A stretch of 64,000 bases of DNA from AP-15 sp963833745. GTDB lineage: Bacteria > Pseudomonadota > Alphaproteobacteria > ATCC43930 > CGMCC-115725. Each line of letters starts with the position of its first letter. The stretch's first letter is position 1. Under the pieces are notes generated by a model that saw only the letters and a program-made list of their open reading frames with translations, was not told the DNA's origin and made no database searches. The stretch lies in NCBI GenBank assembly GCA_963833745.1, contig CAWHZD010000003.1, positions 186,001 to 250,000 on the forward strand, read 5' to 3'. This document shows positions 52,596 through 63,027 of this stretch, in pieces. The position numbers and the translations under genes were made by a program.

Positions 52596-52897
52596 CGAAA
52601 CTGACCTTTCCGCCGCGCTGGGTCAGGGTCGAGGCGCCCTCGGGCTGCAGTCTTCAAAAGCGCGACGCGCAAAACCTGCGACCGGATAGAGGGCGCACGC
52701 GGGTGTTGTCAAGCAAAGCCCTCGGACCCAGATCTCCTCCATCCGGCGACGTTCGCGGGGCGGGCTCAAAAAACACCCCGCTCCTCGCGCGGAACGGCTC
52801 CGAGAGCCCGTTCTTCGTCGTGTTACCGTAGCGGTTTTTGCGGCCGGGGCCAACAGTCCCGCCGTTTGAGGTTTCGCCCGCCGGAGTGGGGAATGAA
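52596..52897. other. divergent intergenic region, hflK and mrp
   Basis: 302 bp between two divergent genes, so it should hold both promoters. The hflK side has a candidate promoter at 52684-52712. For mrp I see no convincing -35/-10 pair. A GC-rich stretch CCCCGCTCCTCGCGCGGAAC is present but not assigned. Confidence 0.4.
52684..52712 (-). promoter_or_regulatory. candidate sigma70 promoter for hflK
   Basis: On the minus strand TTGACA (52712-52707) is followed after 17 bases by CTATCC (52689-52684). The -35 box is perfect and the spacing ideal; the -10 box is weak. The expected start would give a leader of about 80 bases. Confidence 0.5.
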
Positions 52898-54030
<1,133 letters not shown>

Positions 54031-54031
<1 letters not shown>

Positions 54032-54081
54032 CCGCCCGGGAATAACCGCCTGGGAATAACCGCCTGGGAATAACCGCCTGG
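54031..54081. repeat. tandem repeat, 3.6 x 14 bp, after the mrp stop
   Basis: Units ACCGCCYGGGAATA start at 54031, 54045 and 54059 with a partial unit to 54081. It fills nearly all of the convergent gap between mrp and the DUF1348 gene. Confidence 0.88.
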
Positions 54082-54083
54082 CA

Positions 54084-54566
54084 TCATCGAGACCCCACCA
54101 TCGCCGCCCCTGTGCGGCTCAGGCCCGGATGATCGGCCGGCCGCGCCCCCAACGACCAGCGAAACAGCCGGTCGGCCTCGCGGATTGGCATATCGTTGAT
54201 GCTAGCCTCCCGACGGCGCATCAACCCTTCCGCGTCGAACTCCCAGAGTTCGTTTCCGTATGCGCGATACCAGTTGTCCGAGTCGTCATGCCATTCGTAC
54301 TGGAAGCGTACGGCAATACGGTTGTCCTGAAACGCCCAGAGTTCCTTGATTAGCCGGTATTCCAGCTCGCGCGCCCACTTGCGCTGCAAAAACCCTATGA
54401 TTGCGTTGCGTCCCTGAAAGCGCTCTGCGCGGTTCCGCCAGCGGCTGTCTTCCGTGTATGCCATTGCGACCTGTTCCGGGTCGCGGGTGTTCCACGCGTT
54501 CTCCGCCATGCGGACCTTCTGCATGGCGGTCTCCAACGTGAACGGTGGCAAAGGCGGGCGCGCCAT
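54084..54566 (-). CDS. DUF1348 (SnoaL/NTF2-like) protein
   Basis: A 160-residue protein of the DUF1348 family, NTF2-like cone fold. Landmarks: KVRMAENAWNTRDPEQVAMAY, DSRWRNRAERFQGR, FLQRKWARELEYRLIKELW, RIAVRFQYEWHDD and NELWEFDAEGLMRRREASIND. It is family length; the ATG follows GGGAGAGAAG. Function unknown; members are often seen near oxidoreductases. Confidence 0.92.
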   Translation of the reverse strand: MARPPLPPFTLETAMQKVRMAENAWNTRDPEQVAMAYTEDSRWRNRAERFQGRNAIIGFLQRKWARELEYRLIKELWAFQDNRIAVRFQYEWHDDSDNWYRAYGNELWEFDAEGLMRRREASINDMPIREADRLFRWSLGARPADHPGLSRTGAAMVGSR

Positions 54567-54727
54567 GGTGACTTCTCTCCCGTTGACCCGCCGGTTGTTT
54601 TAGCGTGTTGGTACAAAGGTTCGTCGATCCCGAACGGTCACCTGGTAGGAACCTCCGAGCGCGTCCAGCACCACGAGGACAAGCAGAGCGATGACGCTTG
54701 CCCAACGCGACGAGGCGTCTGTGTCCC

Positions 54728-55489
54728 CTACAGATATTTCGCCGGGCGGATCATCGCCCGCCACATATGCGCGACCGGACTGTTGTCGAAGCCGAGCCCC
54801 TGCTCGGGCTGACGGAAGTTGCGGCCGACAATGTCGGTGAATTCCTCGAGCTCGACGTGTACGTCGGGGTCAAACGAGTAGATGTCGTGCACAGTGATCT
54901 GCCGGCCGGACATATACCATTTGTGGTTCCGCATCCGCTTGTAGTCTTCCTCGATGTACGGGTCTGGACGGTATTCCTGGCCGAACGACGTGATGTAGGA
55001 GAGTGGATATTCGTAGCCGACCAACTCGTCGGGGTAGAAGCGCAGCACCTGGTGCGCGCGGATCGCCCAAGTCACTTCCTCCTCGACATAAGGCTCGACC
55101 AGTTGCGCGCCCCAATAGCCGTGGTCGCCGCGGATGAAGCCGATCGTCGAGATGTCGTGCAAGAGGCAGGCGAGCACCATCTTCTCGGGTAAGTCAGCCT
55201 TCACTGCGTGCCGGGCGCTTTGCAACAGGTGCATGCACGGGCCGAAGCGGTATTTGAAGAAATCCATCAAATTCGGCTTTTCCGGCATCGCCGGCAGCCG
55301 CGGGTCGTCGCCCATCAGCACCCGCGCGTTGGGGTTGTCCTTCATCAACGCGCCGGCGTTCGGCGCCGGGCTCATGTCGCCTTCGGCCATGCTGTAGAGC
55401 CGTGACTTGATGACGATGTAGTCGAGCTCGCGGCTCATTTTCTCTTCGAGCGCATCGGCGCGCTGCGACAGCGTCATCGTGTCGTTCAT
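54728..55489 (-). CDS. HD-domain protein
   Basis: A 253-residue protein with an HD-like metal-binding core: His in HLLQSARHAVKADL, the H-D pair in VLACLLHDISTIG, further His and Asp in IRAHQVLRFYPDE. HD proteins are metal-dependent phosphohydrolases or related enzymes; the substrate is unknown. The ATG at 55489 follows GGAGAAAA. It is downstream of the MFS gene on the same strand, 94 bp away. Confidence 0.85.
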   Translation of the reverse strand: MNDTMTLSQRADALEEKMSRELDYIVIKSRLYSMAEGDMSPAPNAGALMKDNPNARVLMGDDPRLPAMPEKPNLMDFFKYRFGPCMHLLQSARHAVKADLPEKMVLACLLHDISTIGFIRGDHGYWGAQLVEPYVEEEVTWAIRAHQVLRFYPDELVGYEYPLSYITSFGQEYRPDPYIEEDYKRMRNHKWYMSGRQITVHDIYSFDPDVHVELEEFTDIVGRNFRQPEQGLGFDNSPVAHMWRAMIRPAKYL

Positions 55490-55583
55490 CAATTTTCTCC
55501 GTCGTTGGCCGGGTCTCGGGCGAAGCCTAGCAGACCGCACCCGATCGCGTCGATGAACTCGTGCTCCTCCTTGGCCGGGCCTC

Positions 55584-56987
55584 CTACCGCGCCGGGGCGC
55601 GGCCGCTGACTTCGGCGCCGGCGTCGGGCGACATCTTCAGAAAGAACGGCACGGACAACAGCGAGATCATCGCGACGCCGACAAAGACCGGGTAGAAATC
55701 GACCGCGGCCAGGGTGGTGCCGCCGCGCAGGGTCAGGACCGTGTGCAACATGAGCGCCGCAGTGGCGACGCCGGCGGTCTGCGACAATTGCTGGGCCATG
55801 CCCGTCAGGCTGGTGGCGCGACTCAGCATGGCGGGCGGCACGTCGGCATAGCTCAGCGTGTTGATGCTGGTCATCTGCAACGAGCGGAAAAAGCCGCCGG
55901 CCAGCAACGCGAAGAAAATCACCAGATGAGGGGTGCTGGGCCGGAATAGGCTGTAGCCGAACAGAAACGCAGCGCTGATCACCGCGTCGCCGACGAGCAC
56001 GACGCGGAAGCCCAGAGTGCGCAGCACGCGAACCGCCGTCGTCTTCATCAACATCGCCCCGGCGGCGCTGGCAAAGGTCAACATGCCGGAGTTCAGCGCG
56101 CTAAGGCCGAACCCGACCTGCAGCATCAATGGCAGCAGAAACGGCAACGCGCCGAGCCCCATGCGAAACAGAAACCCGCCGATTGAGGCCATCGCGTAGG
56201 TCGGGATCTTCAGCAGGCCGAGGTCGATGATCGGATGCGAGACGCGATAGGCGTGGCGGACATAGAATGCGAGGCACACGCCGCCGACTGACAGTAATGC
56301 GATCACGCCGATACTCGGCAATGTGCCGCGCCCGACATTTTCGAAGCCGAAGGCGAGGGTTGCGAGCCCGATCCCGGTCAACGCAAAGCCGCTGAGGTCG
56401 AACGGGCGGCGCCCGGTTTCCTTGAGGTCGCCGACCAGTAGGTTGACCAGAATGATGCCAAGGATCCCGATCGGTATGTTGATGAAAAAAATCCAGCGCC
56501 ATGACGCATAGGTGACGATAAAACCGCCGACGGGCGGCCCCAGAACCGGTCCGATCAGCGCTGGAACGCTGACGAACGACATCGCCCGCACCAGGTCGGA
56601 TTTCGAGACAGTCCTGAGCAAGACGAGGCGTCCGACCGGGACCATCAACGCGCCACCCACGCCCTGCAGGATGCGCGCGCCAACCAGCGCCGACAGTGAA
56701 TTTGAAATCCCGCAGCCGACCGAGCCCAGGGTGAACACAATAATCGCCAAGCTGAATACGCGGCGCGCCCCAAACCGGTCCGCGGTCCAGCCGCTGATTG
56801 GGATGAATACCGCGAGGCTCAGCAGATAGCAGGTGATCGCGACGTTGAGGCGCAGCGGGCTTTCGCCAAGCGAGCGCGCGATCGTCGGCAATGCCGTCGC
56901 GATTACCGTCGAATCGAGGTTCTGCATAAACATCGCGCAGGCGACGACAAACGGCACCAGCGAACGGCGCGACAGGTTCAGGGGCAT
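55584..56987 (-). CDS. MFS drug-efflux transporter, DHA2 (EmrB/QacA) type
   Basis: A 467-residue permease with 13-14 hydrophobic segments. Family motifs: QNLDSTVIATALPTIARSLG in the first helix with the conserved Asp, GWTADRFGARRVF (motif A), GARILQGVGGALMVPVGRL and LGPPVGGFIVTYASWRWIF (motif C). Such proteins use the proton gradient to export drugs or other hydrophobic compounds. The ATG at 56987 is chosen over the open frame to 57035 because it follows AGGGG. No membrane-fusion partner gene is adjacent. Confidence 0.92.
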   Translation of the reverse strand: MPLNLSRRSLVPFVVACAMFMQNLDSTVIATALPTIARSLGESPLRLNVAITCYLLSLAVFIPISGWTADRFGARRVFSLAIIVFTLGSVGCGISNSLSALVGARILQGVGGALMVPVGRLVLLRTVSKSDLVRAMSFVSVPALIGPVLGPPVGGFIVTYASWRWIFFINIPIGILGIILVNLLVGDLKETGRRPFDLSGFALTGIGLATLAFGFENVGRGTLPSIGVIALLSVGGVCLAFYVRHAYRVSHPIIDLGLLKIPTYAMASIGGFLFRMGLGALPFLLPLMLQVGFGLSALNSGMLTFASAAGAMLMKTTAVRVLRTLGFRVVLVGDAVISAAFLFGYSLFRPSTPHLVIFFALLAGGFFRSLQMTSINTLSYADVPPAMLSRATSLTGMAQQLSQTAGVATAALMLHTVLTLRGGTTLAAVDFYPVFVGVAMISLLSVPFFLKMSPDAGAEVSGRAPAR

Positions 56988-57235
56988 GCCAACCCCTGGA
57001 CCGCGCCGCTGGGCGCGGGCGCCTCGCCGCCACATTGCCGACTTGTCAGGTCAAAACAGACCCGCGATAGAAGGCGGCCGATATTCGGTCGCGCGTGGTC
57101 GAGCGGAGCCGGCAAAAGGGCACCCGGTGAATGATGATCCCTGCATATCATAAACATCATATACTGCACGCGGTGCGACGGCAGAAGCGCAATGGCGCGA
57201 GGGCTCGGTTGCGGGTAGCGCCGATAGGTAGTGTG

Positions 57236-57466
57236 ATGGCGTTGCTAAACCTGCTGTCTCTCGGGGCGTGCGATCCGGTGCAAATCATCGAAGGCTCCGA
57301 CACCCACGTCTCGATCCGTTATGACGGCATCGCGAACGGCCTCGACCAGGCGACCGAGCTCGCCAAAAGCGCGTGTGCCGCGCACGGCAAGACCGCGAAA
57401 CTGCGCAAGACCTATTACGAGGGCCTCGGCGCCGGCGAGCGCTTTGCATTCTTCGACTGCGTGTAG
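57236..57466 (+). CDS. small lipoprotein
   Basis: A 76-residue protein with a short signal ending in the lipobox LSLGAC (Cys at 12 from this ATG). The mature part has VSIRYDGIANGLDQATELAKSACAAHGKTAKL and ends FAFFDCV, a small cysteine-containing domain. The hydrophobic segment is short from the ATG at 57236; a TTG at 57209 would add MRVAPIGSV and improve it. Function unknown. The next gene is convergent. Confidence 0.65.
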   Translation: MALLNLLSLGACDPVQIIEGSDTHVSIRYDGIANGLDQATELAKSACAAHGKTAKLRKTYYEGLGAGERFAFFDCV

Positions 57467-57486
57467 GGCGTGCCTTCAGCGCCAAC

Positions 57487-58209
57487 CTAAGCGCGTCGCG
57501 GGCGCAGCAGCACGTCGCGGGCGCGGTTGATCTGGGTCGCGAGATAATCCGAGCCACCGTGGTCGGGGTGCAATTTGACCATCAGCCGGTGGTGCGCCTC
57601 CTTGATTTGATCGGGGGTAGCGCCCGGGGAGAGGCCGAGGATCGCGTAGGCGTCGTCGACCGCCATGTCGCTGCTCGCCGACCGTGGCCCGTTGCCGTCA
57701 GCGCCGCCACTCGCTCGCCCGCCGCCGGCCAATTCGTCGCGCCAGTCGGGGTGGAGCCGGTCGAGATAGGCTTCGAGCAGGCGGGCACCCTCCTCGTCCT
57801 CGGCCCGGCATTCGCGCAATAGGGCGAGCAGGTCGCCGACGCCCATTTCTTCGACCCGCAGCCCGGCGAAGTGGCCGCGCAGCACCGTGCCGGTCATCGT
57901 GCCGGTGTCGTGGTCAAGGGTCATGCGCAAAAAATCGGTTGCGACCGTCGAGCTTTGGCTGCCGCGCGGCTTGCGGAAGCGGTCGAGCAGGCTGCGGAAC
58001 CGAGCCAGCAGCGGCATAGCCATAGCCAACGGGACCAGTAATGCTGCGAGCCGCCCGGAAATCACCAACGCCGCGACCGCCGCCACTGCCAGCCCGATGC
58101 CGGTCCATTTGAGGTTGCGGGCGAGCCGCACCGGGTCGGCGTTGACGAACAGATAAATCAGCAGCAGGAACCCGCCGAGAAGTGCGACGCCGCCGAGCAG
58201 GAACAGCAT
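57487..58209 (-). CDS. membrane-anchored DnaJ-domain protein
   Basis: A 240-residue protein with two N-terminal hydrophobic helices (LFLLGGVALLGGFLLLIYL and an alanine-rich second), a linker with a small helical domain, and a C-terminal J domain holding the HPD motif (VKLHPDHGGSDYLATQIN) and MAVDDAYAILGLSPGA. This resembles Tim14/DjlA-like co-chaperones that recruit DnaK at the inner membrane. It is third in a tight operon with the VWA and molybdopterin oxidoreductase genes (9-bp gaps), suggesting help in assembly or turnover of that enzyme; that role is inference. Confidence 0.92.
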   Translation of the reverse strand: MLFLLGGVALLGGFLLLIYLFVNADPVRLARNLKWTGIGLAVAAVAALVISGRLAALLVPLAMAMPLLARFRSLLDRFRKPRGSQSSTVATDFLRMTLDHDTGTMTGTVLRGHFAGLRVEEMGVGDLLALLRECRAEDEEGARLLEAYLDRLHPDWRDELAGGGRASGGADGNGPRSASSDMAVDDAYAILGLSPGATPDQIKEAHHRLMVKLHPDHGGSDYLATQINRARDVLLRPRRA

Positions 58210-58218
58210 CGCCGCGGC

Positions 58219-58926
58219 TCACCCTTTCAGCTGGGACGTCAGCTGCAGGATGTCGCCGCTCTTCCCCTCGCCATAGGCGGCGAGGGCGCGGTAGCCGCCC
58301 GCGGCATAGACGGCGACAGCGGCGAGCAATTCTTTCAACCGCCCCGCACTGGCGAGATCGAAGCTCAGATAGGCGCCGCGCGACAGGCTCGCCATCTGTT
58401 TGAAAGCAGCCGCGGCGGTCCGGTCGCGGCCCTCATGGAAGAGAAAGACCGGCACGCCGAGCAGGCCAAGCTCGCCCGCCAGCTTGCACAGCCGGTCGAC
58501 CTTTTCCTCCATCGCGTCGCCGACAAAGACGAGCGCACTGACCCGGCGCTTGCCGGTCTCGCTGATCGCGTGGCTCAACACCCGCTCGATCTGGGTCTCT
58601 CCGCCGACGCAACGGACCGAGCGCATGACCCGATGCAGTTCGGCCGCGCTCGTCACCCAGCGGCTGGCCTTGCATTCGGCAAAGCCGCGATAAAAAACCA
58701 GTTGGATTTCGAGCCCGCCCAAACCCGCCGTCGCCTCGAACATCTCTCCCTGGATATGGCAGGCGCGGTCCCAGGTCGGCTCGCGGCTGGCGGTGGCGTC
58801 GAGCGCGAAGATCAACCGCCCGCGCCCGCTGCCGGGGCGTACCGGCGCCTGTTTCAGCTTGTCGAGAAAATCGGCGATTTCGGCCGATTGCCGTTCGGTC
58901 GAAACCGCTTTGCCGTCATCGCTCAT
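58219..58926 (-). CDS. VWA-like domain protein
   Basis: A 235-residue von Willebrand A-type protein. The metal-ion adhesion motif begins RLIFALDATASREPTWDRA (D-x-T-x-S form), followed by GGETQIERVLSHA with the conserved Thr and ALVFVGDAMEEK with the late Asp. VWA proteins mediate metal-dependent protein contacts, often as adaptors in enzyme maturation. It lies 9 bp after the molybdopterin oxidoreductase gene and 9 bp before the DnaJ gene. Confidence 0.87.
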   Translation of the reverse strand: MSDDGKAVSTERQSAEIADFLDKLKQAPVRPGSGRGRLIFALDATASREPTWDRACHIQGEMFEATAGLGGLEIQLVFYRGFAECKASRWVTSAAELHRVMRSVRCVGGETQIERVLSHAISETGKRRVSALVFVGDAMEEKVDRLCKLAGELGLLGVPVFLFHEGRDRTAAAAFKQMASLSRGAYLSFDLASAGRLKELLAAVAVYAAGGYRALAAYGEGKSGDILQLTSQLKG

Positions 58927-58935
58927 CCCTGTCCC

Positions 58936-60996
58936 TCATGCCGGGCGGAGCCACACCGAAGTATCGTGGAAGACAGCGCCGCCGCGCGGCAACCCCGGAT
59001 CGGCGCTGGTCAACAAATTGATCCCGATCCCCTCTTCGAAGGCGTGGTTGGGCCACACCCCCTCGACGACAACCACCCGCCGTTGCAGCCCGTCAAAGGC
59101 ACGAGCGTGGACAACGACGCTCCCCTTGCCGTTGCCGATGCGCACCCGGTCGCCGTCGGCGAGGCCGAGCCGGGCCAGGGCTGCAGGGTGGAGGAGGGCG
59201 GTCGGGCGGCCCTCGCGGGCGATGCCCGACGGCGTGTTGTTGAAACTCGTGTTCAAAAACGAGCGCGAGGGTGCGGCGACGAGGCGGAACGGCCGCTCGG
59301 GATCGCCGTCGTCGGTAACCGCGACATGGTCGGGGAAGGCCGGCAGCTGCGCATGGTCGCGGCCGCGGGCGGCCCAATCGGCGCGGAAATGGAATCTCTT
59401 GTCGGCATGGCCAAACCCGTCGAGAAAATGCGCGGTCTCGAACGGCTGGCGGCAATCGAGCCAGCCATCATCCGGAAATTCGGCGACGCCGGGCAGGCCG
59501 CTTGCGCGCAGGGTATGATCGATCAATTCGAGCGGGGTCATCTCAAAGCCGGGGTGACGGGCGCCGAGGCGATGGGCGAGCGCGCAGATCACATCGTGGT
59601 TCGAGCGGCATTCGGCGTGGGGCGGCAGGATCGCGCGGCTCAGTTGCAGATAGGTGTGAGCGCCGGCGGTGTAAAAATCGTCGTGTTCGAGAAACGTCGT
59701 CGCCGGCAAGACGATGTCGGCCATCGCCGCGGTTTCGGTCAGGAACTGCTCGTGGACGCAGACGAACAAATCGTCGCGGGCAAAGCCGCGGCGCACGAGA
59801 CCCAATTCCGGGGCGACGACCATCGGGTTCGTATTCTGGATGAAAAGCGCGGTTACGGGCGGCCCGTCGCCGAGGTCGCGGCGGTCGCCGGCCAGCACCG
59901 GGCCGATGCGCGACTGGTCGAGGACGCGGGTCGACGGGTCGAGAACGTCGAGCCCTTCGAGCAGGGTGTGGTCGACCGGCACCAGACCATGGTTCGACTG
60001 CAGCGCACCGCCGCCCTCGTACTGCCACGCGCCGGTCACGGTCGGCAGGCAGGTCACCGCAAAAAGCTGCGCCGAGCCGTTGCGTGAGCGCGAAAAACCG
60101 TAGCCGACGCGGATATAGCTGCGCTTGGTGCGGCCATAGAGCCGCGCGAAATCGACGATCGCGTCTTCGGACAAGCCGGTGATTGCTGCCGCCCAGGTCG
60201 GATCGCGGGATTTGAGATGCCGTTCCAAGCCCTCGGGGTCGTCCGCGTAGCGCGCCATGTAGTCCCTATCGGCATAGCCCTCGTCGAACAGCACATGCAT
60301 GACCGCGCAGGCGAGTGCACCGTCGGTGCCGGGAAGCGGTGCGAGGTGCAGATCGGCGGCCTCGGCGCTGGCTGTGCGGTAGGGGTCGACGACGACGAGT
60401 TTTGCCCCGCGCTCGCGCCGCGCGAGCATGACGTGGGTCATCACGTTGACCTGGGTCGAAACCGGGTTGCCGCCCCAGACCACGATCAGCTCGGATTTCG
60501 CGATCTCGCGCCCGTCGACACCGCGCCGCGCTCCGACCCCGGCAAACCATCCCGTGGCGGTCAGCATGCTGCAGATCGTCAGATCCTCGCGCGAATAACG
60601 CATTGCATGGCGCAGCCGGTTGATGCCGTCGCGCTGCACCAGCCCCATCGTGCCGGAGTAGTAATAAGGCCACACCGCCTCAGAGCCGTGGCGTTGCACG
60701 GCACGTGTCAACCGTTCGGCAACTTCGTCGAGCGCGTCGTCCCAGGAGATCGGTTCGAAGGCGGCGCGGCCGACACCCTTGTCGCCGACCCGGCGCAGCG
60801 GCTGCGACAGGCGGTCGGGATGGTGCTGGCGCTCGGCGTAGCGCGCGACCTTGGCGCAGACCACGCCATGGGTGTAGGTCTGGCTGGCGGCGCCGCGCAC
60901 CCGCCCGATGCGGTTGCCGTCGATGCGCTCGACTTCCAGCGCACAGGCGCTCGGGCAATCATGCGGGCACACGCTGGGCAGGATATCAAGGGTCAA
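58936..60996 (-). CDS. molybdopterin-dependent oxidoreductase
   Basis: A 686-residue member of the DMSO reductase superfamily. The N-terminal 4Fe-4S site is C-x3-C-x3-C (SVCPHDCPSAC) with a fourth Cys in GVVCAKVARY. Molybdopterin contacts include VVWGGNPVSTQVN and FIQNTNPMVVAPE, and the C-terminal cofactor domain has RLVAAPSRSFLNTSFNNTP and LGLADGDRVRIGNGKGS. There is no Tat signal, so it is probably cytoplasmic. The start is TTG at 60996, seven bases after GGAG. Substrate unknown. It heads a three-gene operon. Confidence 0.93.
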   Translation of the reverse strand: MTLDILPSVCPHDCPSACALEVERIDGNRIGRVRGAASQTYTHGVVCAKVARYAERQHHPDRLSQPLRRVGDKGVGRAAFEPISWDDALDEVAERLTRAVQRHGSEAVWPYYYSGTMGLVQRDGINRLRHAMRYSREDLTICSMLTATGWFAGVGARRGVDGREIAKSELIVVWGGNPVSTQVNVMTHVMLARRERGAKLVVVDPYRTASAEAADLHLAPLPGTDGALACAVMHVLFDEGYADRDYMARYADDPEGLERHLKSRDPTWAAAITGLSEDAIVDFARLYGRTKRSYIRVGYGFSRSRNGSAQLFAVTCLPTVTGAWQYEGGGALQSNHGLVPVDHTLLEGLDVLDPSTRVLDQSRIGPVLAGDRRDLGDGPPVTALFIQNTNPMVVAPELGLVRRGFARDDLFVCVHEQFLTETAAMADIVLPATTFLEHDDFYTAGAHTYLQLSRAILPPHAECRSNHDVICALAHRLGARHPGFEMTPLELIDHTLRASGLPGVAEFPDDGWLDCRQPFETAHFLDGFGHADKRFHFRADWAARGRDHAQLPAFPDHVAVTDDGDPERPFRLVAAPSRSFLNTSFNNTPSGIAREGRPTALLHPAALARLGLADGDRVRIGNGKGSVVVHARAFDGLQRRVVVVEGVWPNHAFEEGIGINLLTSADPGLPRGGAVFHDTSVWLRPA

Positions 60997-61425
60997 GGAT
61001 ACGCTCCGCCACCGGTTTTGTAGCAGAATATAAGGATGGGCGGTCGCGGTCGATACGCGGCGAGACGGCGCCCCGATTGCCGTAAGCCGCTATCTGAAAT
61101 TGTACCGACAACCGGGCGCGGCTGCATCTGCAGCAAATTTGCAGCAAGAACTCGCCTGTGGATTGAAATGCCAGCGCGGCCCTTTAGACCGGCCGCCCGC
61201 ACGCTCGCCTCGGCGGTTTTGGTGAAAACTCCTCGGCCATCAGGGTATCCCTGGTGTGAGCGGCGACTATTCGGAAGCCGCTGTCGGCCGGAAGTATGCA
61301 ATGCGATTTTGGCGAATTTAGGGTACCGGCACGCCGCACGCCTCCATCGACGGCGGCAAATTGCCGGCAGCAGCAAACGTGATGGCGCTATGCACGGATT
61401 TTGGTCGAGCTTCCTTTTCGACTAA
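60997..61425. other. 429-bp stretch without a supported gene
   Basis: Frames on both strands are short and lack family signatures. It should hold the promoter of the molybdopterin operon; no strong match to a sigma70 site is visible. Confidence 0.4.
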
Positions 61426-62082
61426 TCAGGACTGCGCTGCGTGGCCGTTGCTATTCAATGCTTCTAAAGTGGAGCTGGATATGCCGCGTAGAGCATGTTC
61501 CACCCGCTCCGCCCTCCACCCGAGAGCGATAAGCGCCGCCCGCGCGTCTTGCTGCCCTGGGTCGAGCGCGAGAGCATGCAGGTAAGCGGAACCGGCTTCA
61601 GCAGCCCGATCTTGCAGTCTCAGAGCATGGCCCAGCTGCAGGTGGGTGTCCGCTGCCTTCGGCTCCAACTCTATCGCCCGGCGATAAGCCGCCACCGCCG
61701 CGGCCACATCGCCATCCTCCTTGAGCGCGTGCCCATACTGGACCCATATCGCCGCGAGGTTTGGCATCCGGTCGAGCGCCTTGCGGTAATAATGTGCGGC
61801 TTGGTGCCAGGCGCCGGCATCGCGCGCGCGATCCGCTCGCGCAATTCCGGGGCCGCGGCCGGGACGCAATCGCGGTGCTTCGCGCAAGAGTCTCCGGGCA
61901 AACGAAAATCCGGAGCGAACGACCTCGTGCGCGAGAAAACCTCCTCTCCTGAACTCCTCGAGGCGATCCGGCCGCACCGCCGCGGTTTCGAACCCAGCGC
62001 TATGCCAGCTATGCCATAGTGCGGTGTCGATCGGATTGAGCGCGAGGATCGAAATCGCGAGCGGCCGCAGACAGGTCGGCAA
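61426..62082 (-). CDS. TPR protein
   Basis: A protein of up to 218 residues with three tetratricopeptide units in its second half (AAIWVQYGHALKEDGDVAAAV, TDTHLQLGHALRLQD-type, and YLHALALDPGQQDARAAL). The first 100 residues are less regular. The start is uncertain: TTG at 62082 overlaps the sulfotransferase gene by 74 bp, and a GTG in the 61980s would reduce the overlap. Sulfotransferase-TPR pairs and fusions are known; the TPR part would bind a partner protein. Confidence 0.75.
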   Translation of the reverse strand: MPTCLRPLAISILALNPIDTALWHSWHSAGFETAAVRPDRLEEFRRGGFLAHEVVRSGFSFARRLLREAPRLRPGRGPGIARADRARDAGAWHQAAHYYRKALDRMPNLAAIWVQYGHALKEDGDVAAAVAAYRRAIELEPKAADTHLQLGHALRLQDRAAEAGSAYLHALALDPGQQDARAALIALGWRAERVEHALRGISSSTLEALNSNGHAAQS

Positions 62083-62794
62083 CCGTCAGCGCCTGCCATT
62101 CGACCCGCTTGCGCCATTGACCTAACGTGTTTTCGTGTTTGGCGGCGACCGGCACACCGAGTTCGGGGGCGATCGCGGCAATCAGCCGATCGCAATCCGT
62201 GTAGGCGCCAACAAACCAAAAATTTGCCAGCATGTTGTTCAATAATTCGTACTTTCGCTCGGTCGCCATCACGATCAGGACCGGCCAGGGTATCTCAAGC
62301 CAATGGGAAAGCAGGAAATGGGCGATGCGGTCGCGAGGAAGTGATCGCATGTATAGCCCAAAGCTATAAGTGCCGCGACCCATGGCCAAGTGGTGCATCA
62401 TCCAATAGTTGTACGATGAAACATGAAAGCCGACCGGGTCGCGAAGCAGCACCGCGCGTCGGACTTCCCGGTCGGGGAAATGGCTTTCGAGCGAACGGCC
62501 GAGAAAGTGCCCGCCGAGCGCGCGCACCCGCGTCACGTCGGGAACCGTCTTGACGCGATAGCGCCGCCCGGTCAGTGCCCCGAGTATCGAGGCCCGCGCC
62601 GGCCGCCACAGCGCACCCGGCACACAGTGCGAATCCAGGTGCGCCTCGACCGTCGTTCCCGCTGTTTTCGGGACGTGGAGCAGGAAATAGATCGCGGCGT
62701 TCGGTTCGCCGGCTGGGCTGGCGTCATCCGTTGTCGGGCCTGCCGCCGCCCGCCGGCGAAACCCCATCGAGGAGCCGGGCTGTTTATCGTCCAT
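62009..62794 (-). CDS. sulfotransferase-family protein
   Basis: A 261-residue protein of the sulfotransferase-2-like group. The 5'-phosphosulfate-binding loop is YFLLHVPKTAGTTVEAHLD, and the 3'-phosphate loop lies in AVLLRDPVGFHVSSYNYWM (Arg and Ser). These enzymes move sulfate from PAPS to sugars or lipids of the cell surface. The ATG at 62794 has no strong ribosome site. It overlaps the TPR gene, so the two are probably translated together. Confidence 0.85.
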   Translation of the reverse strand: MDDKQPGSSMGFRRRAAAGPTTDDASPAGEPNAAIYFLLHVPKTAGTTVEAHLDSHCVPGALWRPARASILGALTGRRYRVKTVPDVTRVRALGGHFLGRSLESHFPDREVRRAVLLRDPVGFHVSSYNYWMMHHLAMGRGTYSFGLYMRSLPRDRIAHFLLSHWLEIPWPVLIVMATERKYELLNNMLANFWFVGAYTDCDRLIAAIAPELGVPVAAKHENTLGQWRKRVEWQALTVADLSAAARDFDPRAQSDRHRTMA

Positions 62795-63027
62795 CTGCCG
62801 AGCCTAAGCGCTCCACGTCAAAACCCGGTGGTAGTATCCTACAAAAATCGGGATCCGGACTCTGACAGCTTATTCGACTGAGCCGAGCTGACAACATCGT
62901 GAGGCAAGCGCTACGAGACCGAGCGCTGAAGCGGCGCTCCAGGCGAACCCGCCCGCGCGGATCGAGGTGTCAGCACCGGGCGTCGGGCGATCTTCATCGA
63001 AGCGAGCTGCGAGTGCGGAGAGGGAAC

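Noticed and set aside
58435..60087. 550-codon plus-strand frame opposite the VWA and molybdopterin genes
   Set aside because: Shadow frame; low-complexity Arg/Ala/Gly composition and no motif.
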